Assembly (NCBI GenBank): GCA_020073485.1
Contig: JAIQFB010000007.1
Location: 124,001 to 188,000, forward strand
Length of the DNA stretch: 64,000 nucleotides
Source of the DNA: Terriglobia bacterium
Lineage (GTDB): Bacteria > Acidobacteriota > Terriglobia > Acidiferrales > UBA7541
Direction: 5' to 3'
A program made the translations under genes and the position numbers. A model generated the notes under the pieces. That model saw only the letters and a program-made list of their open reading frames with translations. It ran no database searches and had not been told where the DNA came from. Positions 33,930-43,246 of the stretch are shown here, piece by piece (the stretch's first letter is position 1; each line of letters opens with the position of its first letter).

Positions 33930-36044
33930 TTAGTGTCCGCCGTCGTGGTCACCGTCATGGTGGCCGAAGTTGAACAGATCCATCAGGTCGCCGATCGCCG
34001 GACTGTTCTTCGGCACGTATGGGTTGTCGTCGTCCACTTTCGGATTCGGATAATTGTCCCGGCTCCGGTGAGAGATGGGTTTCAGGTCCCAGTTTTTCTC
34101 GATGAACTTCAGGATGGACACGTGGTCGGAGTAGTCGTGCGAGATTCTGCCGCCAACGCTGTAGGGTGAAACCACGATCATCGGGATGCGCGTGCCGTCT
34201 CCGAAGAAATCGAGCGGCTGGACGTAGCCTGAATCGTAGTAGCCGCCGCCTTCATCCACCGTAACGAAGATGGCCGTGCTCTCCCACAATTCCGGGTTCG
34301 CCTTCACCGCGTCGACGATTTTCTTCGTGAATCCCTCGAACAAATCGAACTTGGACGATGCCGGATGCCCGTCCACCCATCCGCTCGGCTTGACGTAGGA
34401 AACCGCCGGCAGCGTGCCGTTCTGGATGTCCGTGTACAGTTCGGTGGTGTCCACGATATTCGCCCGGGCGGCAGGGTTGGTCATGATCGAAGTCTCGTAC
34501 TGGAACGGGTTGCAGATGTTGCAGTACTGGTCGCTGTTCGGGCCGACCGTTCCGTAGTTGAGCTGGTATTTGTCGGTGAGGTACGGCGTCCACTGATCGT
34601 TGTACGACTTCCAGGAGACGCCCGCGTCCATCAAAACGTCGGCGATGCTCCGCTGGTTGGTCGGAGGAATCGTGAACGGAGTATTGTAGATGAAGTGATC
34701 GGTATAGGCGTTGGAGCCGTCGCCGAAATACCCGGGGTTGTAGTTGTTCAGCAGGTAGTAGTGGCCTTCCTCGCAGTTGGGCTTTATGGGTGGTTTCAGC
34801 GACGCGAGGTAATCGCGAATCTGGTCCACGCCGGGCTGATTCGGATCGGCGCATTCGCTGTAACTTCCGCCGCCATACACGTGTGAGCCGAAGCCTCCGC
34901 CTCCGTACCCATCCTCGATCCACCAGTTGTTGGTACCGGGCTGCGGGTCGGGATTTTCGATTTCGTCCACGATTCCGGAATCGGCCGGCTGGTCGGCCCA
35001 GACCAGTTCTTTGTGCGGCGGCCTGGCCGGATTGCCCTCGGCGTCGCTGAACCAGATCGCGTCGCCAAAGCCCAGCATGATGCTGTTGGCGCCCGTGCCC
35101 CCCATCACCGGCTGGTGATAGTTATCGCTCATGGAGTAGGTGTCGGCGAGTTCCTTGAAGTACGGCATATCGCCCGCCTGCACATTGTAAAAGCCCATGG
35201 TCGTCGCGCCTTCGCCCGTGGTCACCTTACCGGGCGCGTAATCCGTGCTGAAGTTCGACGGCTGCGCCACGCCATTGACGTTCGAGCCCACGGTCACTTC
35301 CGTCCAGGTGAACAAATCCGCCTTGCAGCCGCTAGGATTGCGTTCGGTGGCGTGAGAGACGTTGCAATCTTCCTGCTGCCACATCTCGTAGAAGCGGTGC
35401 ACTGGGCTGGCAGCGTAATCGTCATACGAATTCGTGGTGGAGTTGGTGATCTGGAAAGGGCCCGGGGGGAGCGTCGAATAGGGCGCTGAGCCGTGGACGC
35501 CGGTAATGCGCGTGTCCGGAACCTTGCCCGTCAGTCCAGTTCCGCCCGTTGTTAGGAAGTTGTAGTAGTCAACAGGACTTTCGGAAAGCCCGTCCTCCGA
35601 CGACATGGCGTCGGCGAGTGTGCAGATGCCGTTATTCGTGCAGACGTTCGTGGGGCCGCCGTTCAGGGGCGCCGGGAGCGCGGAGTAGAGCGTCTTATGC
35701 CTTGGGCTCAACTTGTATCTGGAGCTGCCGGTCACGTCCGCCGAATACTGGTAAGCCCGCGAATAATTCGGACCAGGGGTGCCGTCCGCGTTGATAATTT
35801 TCTCCGAAAGAAGATTGTGGATGTGCTCGCCGTCTTTCGGTTTGTATGTGGCGAAGAGGTGGTCGAACGTGCGATTTTCGCCGACGATAATAATCACGTG
35901 CTTGATGGGCGTCCGGGTCGAGCGGTGTTCCTCTCCTGCCAGGGCGGGAACGGCGAACAGCGCGCCAATGCTGAGCTGTAACGCCACGATCGAAGCCAGG
36001 CTGATGCGCAGGCAACGCAACGATTTTGCAAGAATTCGTTTCAT
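33930..36044 (-). CDS. Secreted phosphoesterase (phospholipase C / acid phosphatase family) with His-rich tail
   Basis: 704 residues. A signal peptide ends near ALAGEE. The family signature is clear: KHVIIIVGENRTFDHLFATY at the N-terminus (metal/nucleophile region), DMPYFKELADTYSMSDNYHQPVMGGTGAN, and near the end TVDEGGGYYD and DHVSILKFIEKNW. Members are non-specific phospholipases C or acid phosphatases. The chain ends in FGHHDGDHDGGH, a His/Asp-rich tail that may bind metal. It is on the same strand as hpnI but 221 nt downstream, so it is probably a separate transcript. Confidence 0.87.
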   Translation of the reverse strand: MKRILAKSLRCLRISLASIVALQLSIGALFAVPALAGEEHRSTRTPIKHVIIIVGENRTFDHLFATYKPKDGEHIHNLLSEKIINADGTPGPNYSRAYQYSADVTGSSRYKLSPRHKTLYSALPAPLNGGPTNVCTNNGICTLADAMSSEDGLSESPVDYYNFLTTGGTGLTGKVPDTRITGVHGSAPYSTLPPGPFQITNSTTNSYDDYAASPVHRFYEMWQQEDCNVSHATERNPSGCKADLFTWTEVTVGSNVNGVAQPSNFSTDYAPGKVTTGEGATTMGFYNVQAGDMPYFKELADTYSMSDNYHQPVMGGTGANSIMLGFGDAIWFSDAEGNPARPPHKELVWADQPADSGIVDEIENPDPQPGTNNWWIEDGYGGGGFGSHVYGGGSYSECADPNQPGVDQIRDYLASLKPPIKPNCEEGHYYLLNNYNPGYFGDGSNAYTDHFIYNTPFTIPPTNQRSIADVLMDAGVSWKSYNDQWTPYLTDKYQLNYGTVGPNSDQYCNICNPFQYETSIMTNPAARANIVDTTELYTDIQNGTLPAVSYVKPSGWVDGHPASSKFDLFEGFTKKIVDAVKANPELWESTAIFVTVDEGGGYYDSGYVQPLDFFGDGTRIPMIVVSPYSVGGRISHDYSDHVSILKFIEKNWDLKPISHRSRDNYPNPKVDDDNPYVPKNSPAIGDLMDLFNFGHHDGDHDGGH

Positions 36045-36265
36045 GGAAATCGCGTCTCCGTCTGCCGGTGGGAGTTTGGGATACGTTTCCGGCGAGCGGA
36101 ATATGCGCCGCCCGTATTACGGAGTGGTTTTGGGTTGGTAAATTAGTGTGAATTGAGTGTAACGATTCCTCCAATTCACGAGAACGGAAATTCACAATTA
36201 TTGTTATTTCGAAAACGGCGGCTTAGTGTTTGTAACGCGCGTTGGGAGAGACGGCAACGATTAAA

Positions 36266-37843
36266 TCAGCCGCGCCCTGAACGCGGTGCCACGGGAACCA
36301 TCCGGCCTTTGTCCAGCGTAAACGCCATTCCCCGCCACTCGATCCTGTTCATCCCGAAACTGGCGAGCCACACGAAGAACGAAAGCAGATCGCGCACCGG
36401 CAGCAGCCAGAACCGGCGGCGCAGAATCGGGTCGCGCAATCCCCACACCCCAACGACCCACGCCATCGCGAATCGCAAAACGAAACATGCGGCGAGATAC
36501 GCCGCGGCAATTGACGCAGACGGCGCAACGCACGCCGCCGCGATCGCCCAGGGAAGACCGTGCGTGAACAGCATGCCGAAATGGCCGCCGGGGCGGATGT
36601 TGCGGATGCCGATGGCCCAGCGCAGCTCATGCCGCAGATATTGTCCCAGCGTTTGCGACGGAAACGCCATCCACACCGGCTCGGGCAGCAGCTCGACGCG
36701 GTAGCCGCTATCGGCGATGCGGCGGCCCAGTTCGTAATCGTCCGAATGTAGATCGACCATGGCCTCGAAGCCGCCGATTTCGGCCAGGCGCTGCTTGGTG
36801 GTGGCCATGGTCGAGCCCATCATGAATTTCACGCCTTCCAGTTCGCGCGCCACCAGCGCCGCGCCGCAAAATGCCGCCGAAGAGCCCACACAATCCATCG
36901 CCGCCACGAATTCGAGATTGTCGTGCCCGCGATACAGCGCGGTCACGCCGCCGACCTGGGGATCGCGAAACATCTCTGCCACGCTGCGCAGGTATCCCGG
37001 CTCGACGCGCACATCGCTGTCGGTGATCACCAGCAAATCGTGCCGCGCCTCGCGCGCCATGCGACACAGATTGGAAACTTTTCCGTTGGCCCCCAGCTGC
37101 TCGGACACAACAACCAAGCGGATGGACCGCTCGGGAAGATCGGCGATCAGTTTTTGAACGACCGGCACGCACGGATCCGTGGGATCCGAGACGCCGAACA
37201 GAATTTCAAAATCGGGATAATCTTGGCGGCAAAAGCTGGCGAAATTCTCGTAGGCGTTGGGATCAAGGCCGCGCAAGGGTTTTAATACGCTGATTGGAGC
37301 GACAGGGCCTGCACCATCAACAACAGCATTCCCCGGGTAACGGTGCGCCATGCGGAAAAAACGCCACGCGGAATACATTCCCAGCAAATAATAAAACAGC
37401 GGGCCCAGCGCCAGCGCCAGAATCGCCCAGCGGAACACCGTTAATACCGATGGAGTGTGCAGTCCCGCGGGCAGGTCATCCACCCACGCCATGCTCACGC
37501 CGAAGCAAATCAGTAGGATGCCAGCCCAGCGCGTGGCGTTGAGCCGCTCGCCGAGAAAAAGTTTCGCGCCGAACGCCCCGGTCACGTACGCAAGCGATGT
37601 CGCCGGAATCACAAAGCTTACGGGGAACCAGGACAGCATTGCCAAGAACGAAAAGAACGAAGCCGCCATCAGCAGCACGGCGATCCACAGCCAGCTCACG
37701 CGCATCGCGCGACACACAAAAGACAAAATCGCGCGCGGGCGCATATCGTGCACCTCGCCCAGTAGTTTCATGGCATGGGCCAGGCAGAGTTCTCCGCCGG
37801 TGCCGGTAACGACGACGATCGTAAGAATTACCGCGGTGCGCAT
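36266..37843 (-). CDS. hpnI: HpnI-like hopanoid glycosyltransferase with N-terminal EamA-type membrane domain
   Basis: 525 residues. Residues 1-125 form four helices of the EamA/SMR type (SFVIPATSLAYVTGAFGAKLFLGERLNATRWAGILLICFGVSMA). Residues about 150-520 are a GT21 (ceramide glucosyltransferase-like) enzyme: ISVLKPLRGLDPNAYEN, ITDSDVRVEPGYL (DxD-type site), SDDYELGRRI, and RHELRWA as the (Q/R)xxRW-type motif, then C-terminal helices. In the characterised pathway HpnI adds N-acetylglucosamine to bacteriohopanetetrol. The gene is 1 nt downstream of a second EamA-like gene and near hpnJ, supporting the hopanoid role. The N-terminal fusion is unusual to my knowledge. Confidence 0.85.
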   Translation of the reverse strand: MRTAVILTIVVVTGTGGELCLAHAMKLLGEVHDMRPRAILSFVCRAMRVSWLWIAVLLMAASFFSFLAMLSWFPVSFVIPATSLAYVTGAFGAKLFLGERLNATRWAGILLICFGVSMAWVDDLPAGLHTPSVLTVFRWAILALALGPLFYYLLGMYSAWRFFRMAHRYPGNAVVDGAGPVAPISVLKPLRGLDPNAYENFASFCRQDYPDFEILFGVSDPTDPCVPVVQKLIADLPERSIRLVVVSEQLGANGKVSNLCRMAREARHDLLVITDSDVRVEPGYLRSVAEMFRDPQVGGVTALYRGHDNLEFVAAMDCVGSSAAFCGAALVARELEGVKFMMGSTMATTKQRLAEIGGFEAMVDLHSDDYELGRRIADSGYRVELLPEPVWMAFPSQTLGQYLRHELRWAIGIRNIRPGGHFGMLFTHGLPWAIAAACVAPSASIAAAYLAACFVLRFAMAWVVGVWGLRDPILRRRFWLLPVRDLLSFFVWLASFGMNRIEWRGMAFTLDKGRMVPVAPRSGRG

Positions 37844-37844
37844 G

Positions 37845-38294
37845 TCAGGAGGCCGCGCCCGGCCGGGCCGGAGCCTGCGTTGTGCTGGGCGTCGTGCGGG
37901 GCGGCGTGGAATTCACCAGCAGCACGCCGAGAAAAATCAGGACGATGCCCGTCCAGCGCGCCGCGGAAACCTGCTCGCCAAGGAATAAATATCCCAGCAG
38001 CGGCACCAGAGCGTAAGCAATCGCGGAAAACGGCATCACGAAACTAAAGTCGACCCGCGAAAGCACCAGCATGTGACACACCATGAACATTAGCATCAGC
38101 GCGATTCCCAGCCAGATCGTGCCGCTGGTCAGCACGTGCACCGCGCCCGCTTCGATCGTGGACAGCCGTGAAATATCCAGATCCCCGGCATCCTTCATCC
38201 CTTTGCTCAGAAGGGTGTTTCCCACCGATCCCAGCAGGACCAGCAGGAACAACAGGACATACGTTTTCGTCTCGCGAGTTTTGCGGGCGGTCAT
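37845..38294 (-). CDS. EamA/SMR-type four-helix membrane protein
   Basis: 149 residues from the ATG at 38294 (a TTG at 38339 is possible). Four membrane helices, the last two with the EamA pattern FVMPFSAIAYALVPLLGYLFLGEQVSAARWTGIVLIFLGVLL. It aligns by eye with residues 1-125 of the following EamA-HpnI protein, so the two could form a heterodimer like ArnE/ArnF or paired SMR proteins, which flip lipid-linked sugars or small cations. It lies 69 nt from hpnJ. A flippase for a glycosylated hopanoid is a testable guess. Confidence 0.78.
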   Translation of the reverse strand: MTARKTRETKTYVLLFLLVLLGSVGNTLLSKGMKDAGDLDISRLSTIEAGAVHVLTSGTIWLGIALMLMFMVCHMLVLSRVDFSFVMPFSAIAYALVPLLGYLFLGEQVSAARWTGIVLIFLGVLLVNSTPPRTTPSTTQAPARPGAAS

Positions 38295-38363
38295 TTCAGG
38301 TGCAATTCGAGCAGGGAGAGATCGAAATTCGTTGCGCAATATTTAGAATTTCCACTGCGCTCA

Positions 38364-39851
38364 TTAATCGCCGGCGCTTGTCGCGGGAGGCGCCGCGGCC
38401 GCCGCCTGCGCCATCTCGCGCGCCGTGGCCTTGCGTTCGTGCAGGAACTTGAAAAACTCGACGCCCTCCCGCAGCCGCCGCTTCATCACTTCAGGATCGC
38501 GCAGCATTCCGCCGAACAGCGAAAACATTTTTCGCGGGCGGAAATAGAATTTGCGGTAAAACTCCTCGACCGAATTGAAAATTACCGGCGAACTCAGCCC
38601 CGGATAATTCATCGCGGCGGTCTGAATGCCGTGCGTATCCACCAGATCGCCGGTCTGAATCTGCAGCCAGCCCTGCTCCTGCGCCTGGCGGTAAAGTTCC
38701 GTGCCCGGATACGGCGCGGCCAGCGAAACCTGAATCGTTTCCGGATCGGTATCGCACGCAAACTGGATGGTCTTCTGAATCGTTTGCGGGGTTTCGCCCG
38801 GCAGGCCCAGAATGAACGTGCCGTGAATCTTGATGCCCAGGTCGCGGCAATTGCGCGAAAATTCCCGCGCAATATCCAGGCGCACGCCCTTTTTGATATT
38901 GATCAGGATCTGATCGTCGCCCGATTCGTACCCCACCAGCAGCAGGCGCAGCCCGTTGTCTTTCAGGATTTCAAGCGTTTTTCTGGGCACGTTGGCTTTC
39001 GCATTGCAAGACCAGTTCAGCCCGAGCTTTCCGAGTTTCCGCGCGATTTCTTCCGCGCGCGGCAAATCGTCGGTGAACGTATCGTCATCGAAGAAAAATT
39101 CACGCACCTGCGGGAAGTATTTCTTCGCCAGGGCCATCTCCGCTGCCACATTGTCCGCGCTGCGCACGCGATAGCGGTGCCCGCCCAGCGTCTGCGGCCA
39201 CAAACAGAACGTGCACTTGGAGCGGCATCCCCGGCCCGTGTACAGCGACACGTAGGGATGCTGCAAATATCCGATGAAATAATTTTCGATAGTCAGGTCG
39301 CGCTTATAGACGTCCACCACGTACGGGAGCTCGTCCATGTTCTCAATCGTGGGCCGCGGCGGCGTGAACGACACGCGCCCGTTGTCGCGGTAAGCGATCC
39401 CGCCAACGTCCTTCAGCGGCTTCCGCGCGGCAATGTCCGCGCAAATGTAATCGAATTCACCGACGGCCACCCAATCCACGGCCGGCGCGCCGTTCATCGA
39501 CTGCAGCGGCAGCACGCCCACGTGCGCCCCCACCATGCCGATCATGATCTTGGGATTCACTTCCTTCAGGTGCGCGGCGAATTTCGCGTCATTGGCAAAC
39601 GACGGCGTGCTGGTGTGCAGCACAGCCAATTCGTAATCCTTCGCCAGCGGAGCGACCTGGTCCACGGTCAGCCCGTCCGGCGGCGCGTCGATCAGGCGGC
39701 TGCCGGGAACCATGGCGGCCGGCTGCGCCAGCCAGGTGGGATACCAGAACGATTTAATCTCGCGCCGCGCCTGGTAGCGCGCGCCGGCCCCGCCGTCAAA
39801 GCCTTCATAGCTCGGCGGATTCAAAAACAATGTTTTCATTACTTCGGGCAT
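38364..39851 (-). CDS. hpnJ: HpnJ-like B12-binding radical SAM hopanoid enzyme
   Basis: 495 residues. It starts MPEVMKTLFLNPPSYEGFDGGAG, the usual HpnJ opening, followed by a B12-binding-type domain (about 40-160) and a radical SAM core with GCRSKCTFC (Cys209, 213, 216, the CX3CX2C cluster). In the pathway worked out in other hopanoid producers, HpnJ converts glucosaminyl bacteriohopanetetrol to the cyclitol ether. HpnI is in the same operon here, but the HpnK deacetylase needed between them is not in this window, nor are shc or hpnH. GGGGAAG lies upstream of the ATG at 39851. Confidence 0.9.
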   Translation of the reverse strand: MPEVMKTLFLNPPSYEGFDGGAGARYQARREIKSFWYPTWLAQPAAMVPGSRLIDAPPDGLTVDQVAPLAKDYELAVLHTSTPSFANDAKFAAHLKEVNPKIMIGMVGAHVGVLPLQSMNGAPAVDWVAVGEFDYICADIAARKPLKDVGGIAYRDNGRVSFTPPRPTIENMDELPYVVDVYKRDLTIENYFIGYLQHPYVSLYTGRGCRSKCTFCLWPQTLGGHRYRVRSADNVAAEMALAKKYFPQVREFFFDDDTFTDDLPRAEEIARKLGKLGLNWSCNAKANVPRKTLEILKDNGLRLLLVGYESGDDQILINIKKGVRLDIAREFSRNCRDLGIKIHGTFILGLPGETPQTIQKTIQFACDTDPETIQVSLAAPYPGTELYRQAQEQGWLQIQTGDLVDTHGIQTAAMNYPGLSSPVIFNSVEEFYRKFYFRPRKMFSLFGGMLRDPEVMKRRLREGVEFFKFLHERKATAREMAQAAAAAPPATSAGD

Positions 39852-40010
39852 TCTGTTCTTCCCCTGATGCCGGACGCCAAATCACGATCCCACGCGGACT
39901 GGAGCCACTATCTTAACCGAAACCGGGCGCGGCCCGCGAGAAAAGTCTGTCCGCGTGTTAACTTACCAAGAGTGCATTTGCCCCGGCGGATTCCAGCCGC
40001 AAATGGGCAC

Positions 40011-41171
40011 TTAAATCGTCGCCAGCAGGCCGGCAAGGAGCGCGGCTCGCTCCGGCATTTTGCCGATCACCAGGTTTTCCCCGGGACTGTGCGCGCCCTC
40101 GCCCACCGCGCCCAGGCCATCGAGCGTCGGCACGCCCAGCGCCGCCGTAAAATTCCCATCCGATCCGCCGCCCACGAAAGCGTCCCCGAGCGTGACGCCC
40201 ATTTCCTTTGCCAGGGCCCGCGCCTGGCCGTAAAGCGCGCGGCCGGTTCCCCGCTCCATGGGCGGGCGGTTGAACCCGCCGCGAACTTGCAATTTCGCGC
40301 CTGCCAAGATCGGTCGCATCGCGAGAAACTTCCGCTCGAGCGCGCGCATATCCTCCGCTCGCGATGCGCGGACATCAATCACCACTCGCGCGTGGTCGGG
40401 AATCACGTTGGTGCGCGTGCCGCCCTCGATCACTCCGGCATTCACCGTAATCCCCCGGCGCGGCTGGTTCCAATGGGCCATGCGCGCAATCTGCCGCGCA
40501 ATCTCTTCGATGGCGTTGACGCCATCCTCGGGATTGAGCCCCGCATGCGCGGCGCGCCCGGTGACGACGATCTCGAATTCCCCAACCCCCTTGCGCCCCG
40601 TTTTCACGCGGCCTTCCGGCCCCAGCGCAGGTTCCAGGACCAGCACGGTGTCGCTGCGCCGCGCTTCGCGCTCGATGATGCGCCGCGAAGTTCCGCTGCC
40701 GATTTCTTCGTCGCTGGTCCACAGGAACACGACGCGTTGTTCCGGCCAGCAGCCCGCGGCAGCCAGCGCGTCCAACGCATACAGGGCAATCACTAGCCCG
40801 CCCTTCATGTCAAACGTTCCCGGGCCCCACGCGCGCCCTCGCGACACCCGGAACGGCATCCGCTCAATCGTTCCCGTTTCGTACACTGTGTCCAGATGGC
40901 CCAGAACAAGGATCTGGCTGCTGGAGAGTCCCCCTCGCGCAGGCCACTCCGCCCGGACATGATCCCCGCGTTCACGTTGGCGCAGCATGCTGACTCTGGC
41001 CCCGCGGCGTTTCCACTCCGCCGCGACCATCCGGCCAAACCGGTCCACAGCGGCCTTATCAAAGCTGGGCGATTCGGCGCGCACGAACCGGCCCAGCAGG
41101 CGTGCCATCGCGTCCTCGCGAGGTTTTAGCCAGGCAAGACTCCGCTCCACGGAATAGGATTTCTTTTTCAT
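40011..41171 (-). CDS. M20-family metallopeptidase (carboxypeptidase G2 / ArgE-like)
   Basis: 386 residues. Zinc and catalytic residues are readable: GHLDTVYE (His92, Asp94), GPGTFDMKGG (Asp121), TSDEEIGS (Glu155/156), VLEPAL, GRAAHAG in the dimerisation lid and GAHSPGE near the C-terminus. No signal peptide is seen, so it is likely cytoplasmic. M20 enzymes of this branch cleave C-terminal glutamate or similar residues from peptides or acylated amino acids; the exact substrate is unknown. The gene is separated from hpnJ by 159 nt and is not obviously part of the hopanoid unit. Confidence 0.88.
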   Translation of the reverse strand: MKKKSYSVERSLAWLKPREDAMARLLGRFVRAESPSFDKAAVDRFGRMVAAEWKRRGARVSMLRQRERGDHVRAEWPARGGLSSSQILVLGHLDTVYETGTIERMPFRVSRGRAWGPGTFDMKGGLVIALYALDALAAAGCWPEQRVVFLWTSDEEIGSGTSRRIIEREARRSDTVLVLEPALGPEGRVKTGRKGVGEFEIVVTGRAAHAGLNPEDGVNAIEEIARQIARMAHWNQPRRGITVNAGVIEGGTRTNVIPDHARVVIDVRASRAEDMRALERKFLAMRPILAGAKLQVRGGFNRPPMERGTGRALYGQARALAKEMGVTLGDAFVGGGSDGNFTAALGVPTLDGLGAVGEGAHSPGENLVIGKMPERAALLAGLLATI

Positions 41172-41362
41172 CGCGCCGCTATGCTAACAACGTGTTATCC
41201 GGCGAGCAACCCGGTGCAGGTCCAGGCGGGAAGAATTCACAAAACAAATTTATCTGCTATCGAAACAAGCACCCGAGGATTACAATTCTGTTACAGGCAG
41301 ATTAAAATTCTGCAAAATCAGGGAAGTTTCGGGCGAATCATTCTGCCGCTGGTCTCGATACT

Positions 41363-42097
41363 ATGAGAACCTGGGTCCCGACAACTTGGTTCCTCTTCGC
41401 ATGCATGTGCTTGCCGTTTGCTTTGGCCGCTCAGTCGCAACCGTCCACGTATTCCGTTTCCGTCAGGGAACTGATTATTCCAGCCAAGGCCATGCACGCC
41501 TATCAGCAGGGGGTCGAGTGCCTGGCAAGGAAAGACGCGGAAGCTAGCTTGGCGCACTTCCAACGCGCGGCCGCGGAATTTGCGGGCTATTACGAGGCCT
41601 ATGACGCCATCGGCACCGCCTACCTGAAATTATGGCGCATCCCCGAAGCCGAGCAGGCGTTTCGGAAATCCATTGAACTGAGCGGGGGCCGGTATGCGCA
41701 CCCGCTAATCGCGCTGGGCGCGATTCTCGACGACTGCAAACAATTCGCCGAGGCCGAAAGCGTTACCCGCAAAGGTCTGGATCTGAACCCGGATTCCTGG
41801 AGAGGCCAGTATTACCTGGGTTTGGCGCTTTCCGGCTTGGACCGCTTGCAGGAAGCGGAGAAAAATATTCGCGAAGCGCTGCGCCAGAAGACGGATTTCC
41901 CCGAAGCTAGGCTACTGCTTGCGGACATCCATAGCCGCGAAAAGGATTACCGCGCGCTGATAAACGACCTTGACGAATATCTCCAGATCGCTCCCGACGG
42001 ACCGGCCAGCGCGCGTGCCAAAGCCCTTCGCGAGTCTGCTTTGCGCATTCTGTTTGAATCCCAGAGCGCCACAGCTCTCACACAGCCTCTGCCCTGA
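41363..42097 (+). CDS. Secreted TPR protein
   Basis: 244 residues with a signal peptide (FLFACMCLPFALAAQ). From about residue 40 to 215 there are roughly five tetratricopeptide-type repeats, including AHFQRAAAEFAGYYEAYDAIGTAYLKLWRIPEAEQAFRKSIEL and WRGQYYLGLALSGLDRLQEAEKNIREAL. TPR arrays mediate protein-protein contacts; no enzyme domain is present. It is transcribed toward the converging crp-type gene. Confidence 0.72.
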   Translation: MRTWVPTTWFLFACMCLPFALAAQSQPSTYSVSVRELIIPAKAMHAYQQGVECLARKDAEASLAHFQRAAAEFAGYYEAYDAIGTAYLKLWRIPEAEQAFRKSIELSGGRYAHPLIALGAILDDCKQFAEAESVTRKGLDLNPDSWRGQYYLGLALSGLDRLQEAEKNIREALRQKTDFPEARLLLADIHSREKDYRALINDLDEYLQIAPDGPASARAKALRESALRILFESQSATALTQPLP

Positions 42098-42229
42098 TCC
42101 CTCGCTGGAATGGAATTCCCTTCGTTTCGCCACACTTTTAGAGACGCGGCCCGTGGATTGAATTTTGCAGGAACCTGCCTTCGCCAGACTTTGATTTAAA
42201 ACGAGGATAGGGGCAACGCCGTGGGTTTG

Positions 42230-43027
42230 TTAATCCTGCGCGATCCGTTCCAGGGCCGTCCGGTCGTTTATGGTGAGCGTGGATCCCTTCACAGTCAGCA
42301 AATTCTTCTTCTTCAGGTCCGCAAAGGCGCGCGTCACCGTCTCCCTGGTTGTGCCGATATTCTGCGCGATCTCTTCGTGCGTGAAATTAAGAGTAACTTT
42401 GATGGGGCTCTTTTCCGATTTGTGGTCCGCGATCAGGTCCAGCAGGAACCCGGCAAGTTTTTCCTCCGCGGAATGCGATAGCCCGATGGCGCGGATTTCA
42501 GAGATCGCCGAGTGGTAGGTCTTGCCGAGTTGCTCGGCCACGCGCACAGCGACTTCCCCGAATTCGCGGAGGAAGCTCAGGAAATCCGCGGTGGAAATAA
42601 AATTCACCTGGGCGGGCTCGACCACTTCGGCCATGAGCTCATAGGACGTGCCGGTAACCGTGGCGGGCAGGCCCAGGACTTCTCCGGGCTCGGAGAGCCG
42701 GACGATGAGTGTTTTTCCGTCGATCGAGGAAGTCGAAAGTTTGACTCGCCCCGTGCACACGATGTAAACGCCTCGCGCTGCCTGCCCTTCCACGAAGAGC
42801 GTCGCGCCCTTGGGATAAGAGGATGGGGACGTGATTGTGGACAGCCGCTGCACCGCCGCCGGCGGGAGATTGCAGAATAGCCTTTCCTCCCGGTGCGGGC
42901 AGGTCAGGCAGCTTTCAATGATTTCGATGCCATAGGGCGCGCGTACCGAACTTACTCCCTGCACGCGCTCCTTGCTGAGCGGTACCAGACGAAAGCGGCC
43001 AACCGATGCTGAGGGTTCCTTTGCCAT
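42230..43027 (-). CDS. Crp/Fnr-family transcriptional regulator with N-terminal cysteines
   Basis: 265 residues. A short N-terminal extension carries Cys40, Cys43 and Cys52 (CLTCPHREERLFC), as in Fnr, but the fourth Fnr ligand (Cys122 in E. coli) is missing; the only other cysteine is Cys91. A cyclic nucleotide-type beta-roll follows (YPKGATLFVEGQAARGVYIVCTGRVKL ...) and a winged helix with THEEIAQNIGTTRETVTRAFADLKKK. The recognition helix RETVTR matches Crp (RETVGR), not Fnr, predicting TGTGA half-sites. Such a site lies 66 nt upstream of the start. Confidence 0.88.
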   Translation of the reverse strand: MAKEPSASVGRFRLVPLSKERVQGVSSVRAPYGIEIIESCLTCPHREERLFCNLPPAAVQRLSTITSPSSYPKGATLFVEGQAARGVYIVCTGRVKLSTSSIDGKTLIVRLSEPGEVLGLPATVTGTSYELMAEVVEPAQVNFISTADFLSFLREFGEVAVRVAEQLGKTYHSAISEIRAIGLSHSAEEKLAGFLLDLIADHKSEKSPIKVTLNFTHEEIAQNIGTTRETVTRAFADLKKKNLLTVKGSTLTINDRTALERIAQD

Positions 43028-43092
43028 TGCACACCGATAGTTAATTTAACCGGGAAACCCGGTGGGCGGATGTGAGCGCCATCACCGTAAAC

Positions 43093-43108
43093 TGTGACGC
43101 CTGTCACG
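43093..43108. promoter_or_regulatory. Crp-type binding site upstream of the crp/fnr-like gene
   Basis: TGTGA-CGCCTG-TCACG, a near-perfect TGTGA-N6-TCACA palindrome (9 of 10 half-site bases), placed between the regulator and the divergent PilZ gene. Position and sequence fit control of the regulator, the PilZ gene or both. Confidence 0.65.
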
Positions 43109-43246
43109 ACATTAGCCTCTCCTTCCCATAACGACATCTACCTGAATAAATGTGGGTTAGGAGTTCGACATCGTCCCGCTGGCGCATCCTCCGGGAAGAT
43201 GTTGAAATATATCTGAGGATGCGGCGCGCTTAAGGAGCCTCGACTC

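Noticed and set aside
38439-40796. Very long plus-strand open frame opposite hpnJ and the M20 gene
   Set aside because: It is an antisense shadow of two well-supported genes in a GC-rich sequence; composition is Arg/His/Gln-rich without domain structure.
42230-43027. Oxygen-sensing Fnr assignment
   Set aside because: Only three N-terminal cysteines and a Crp-type recognition helix; the fourth cluster ligand is absent.
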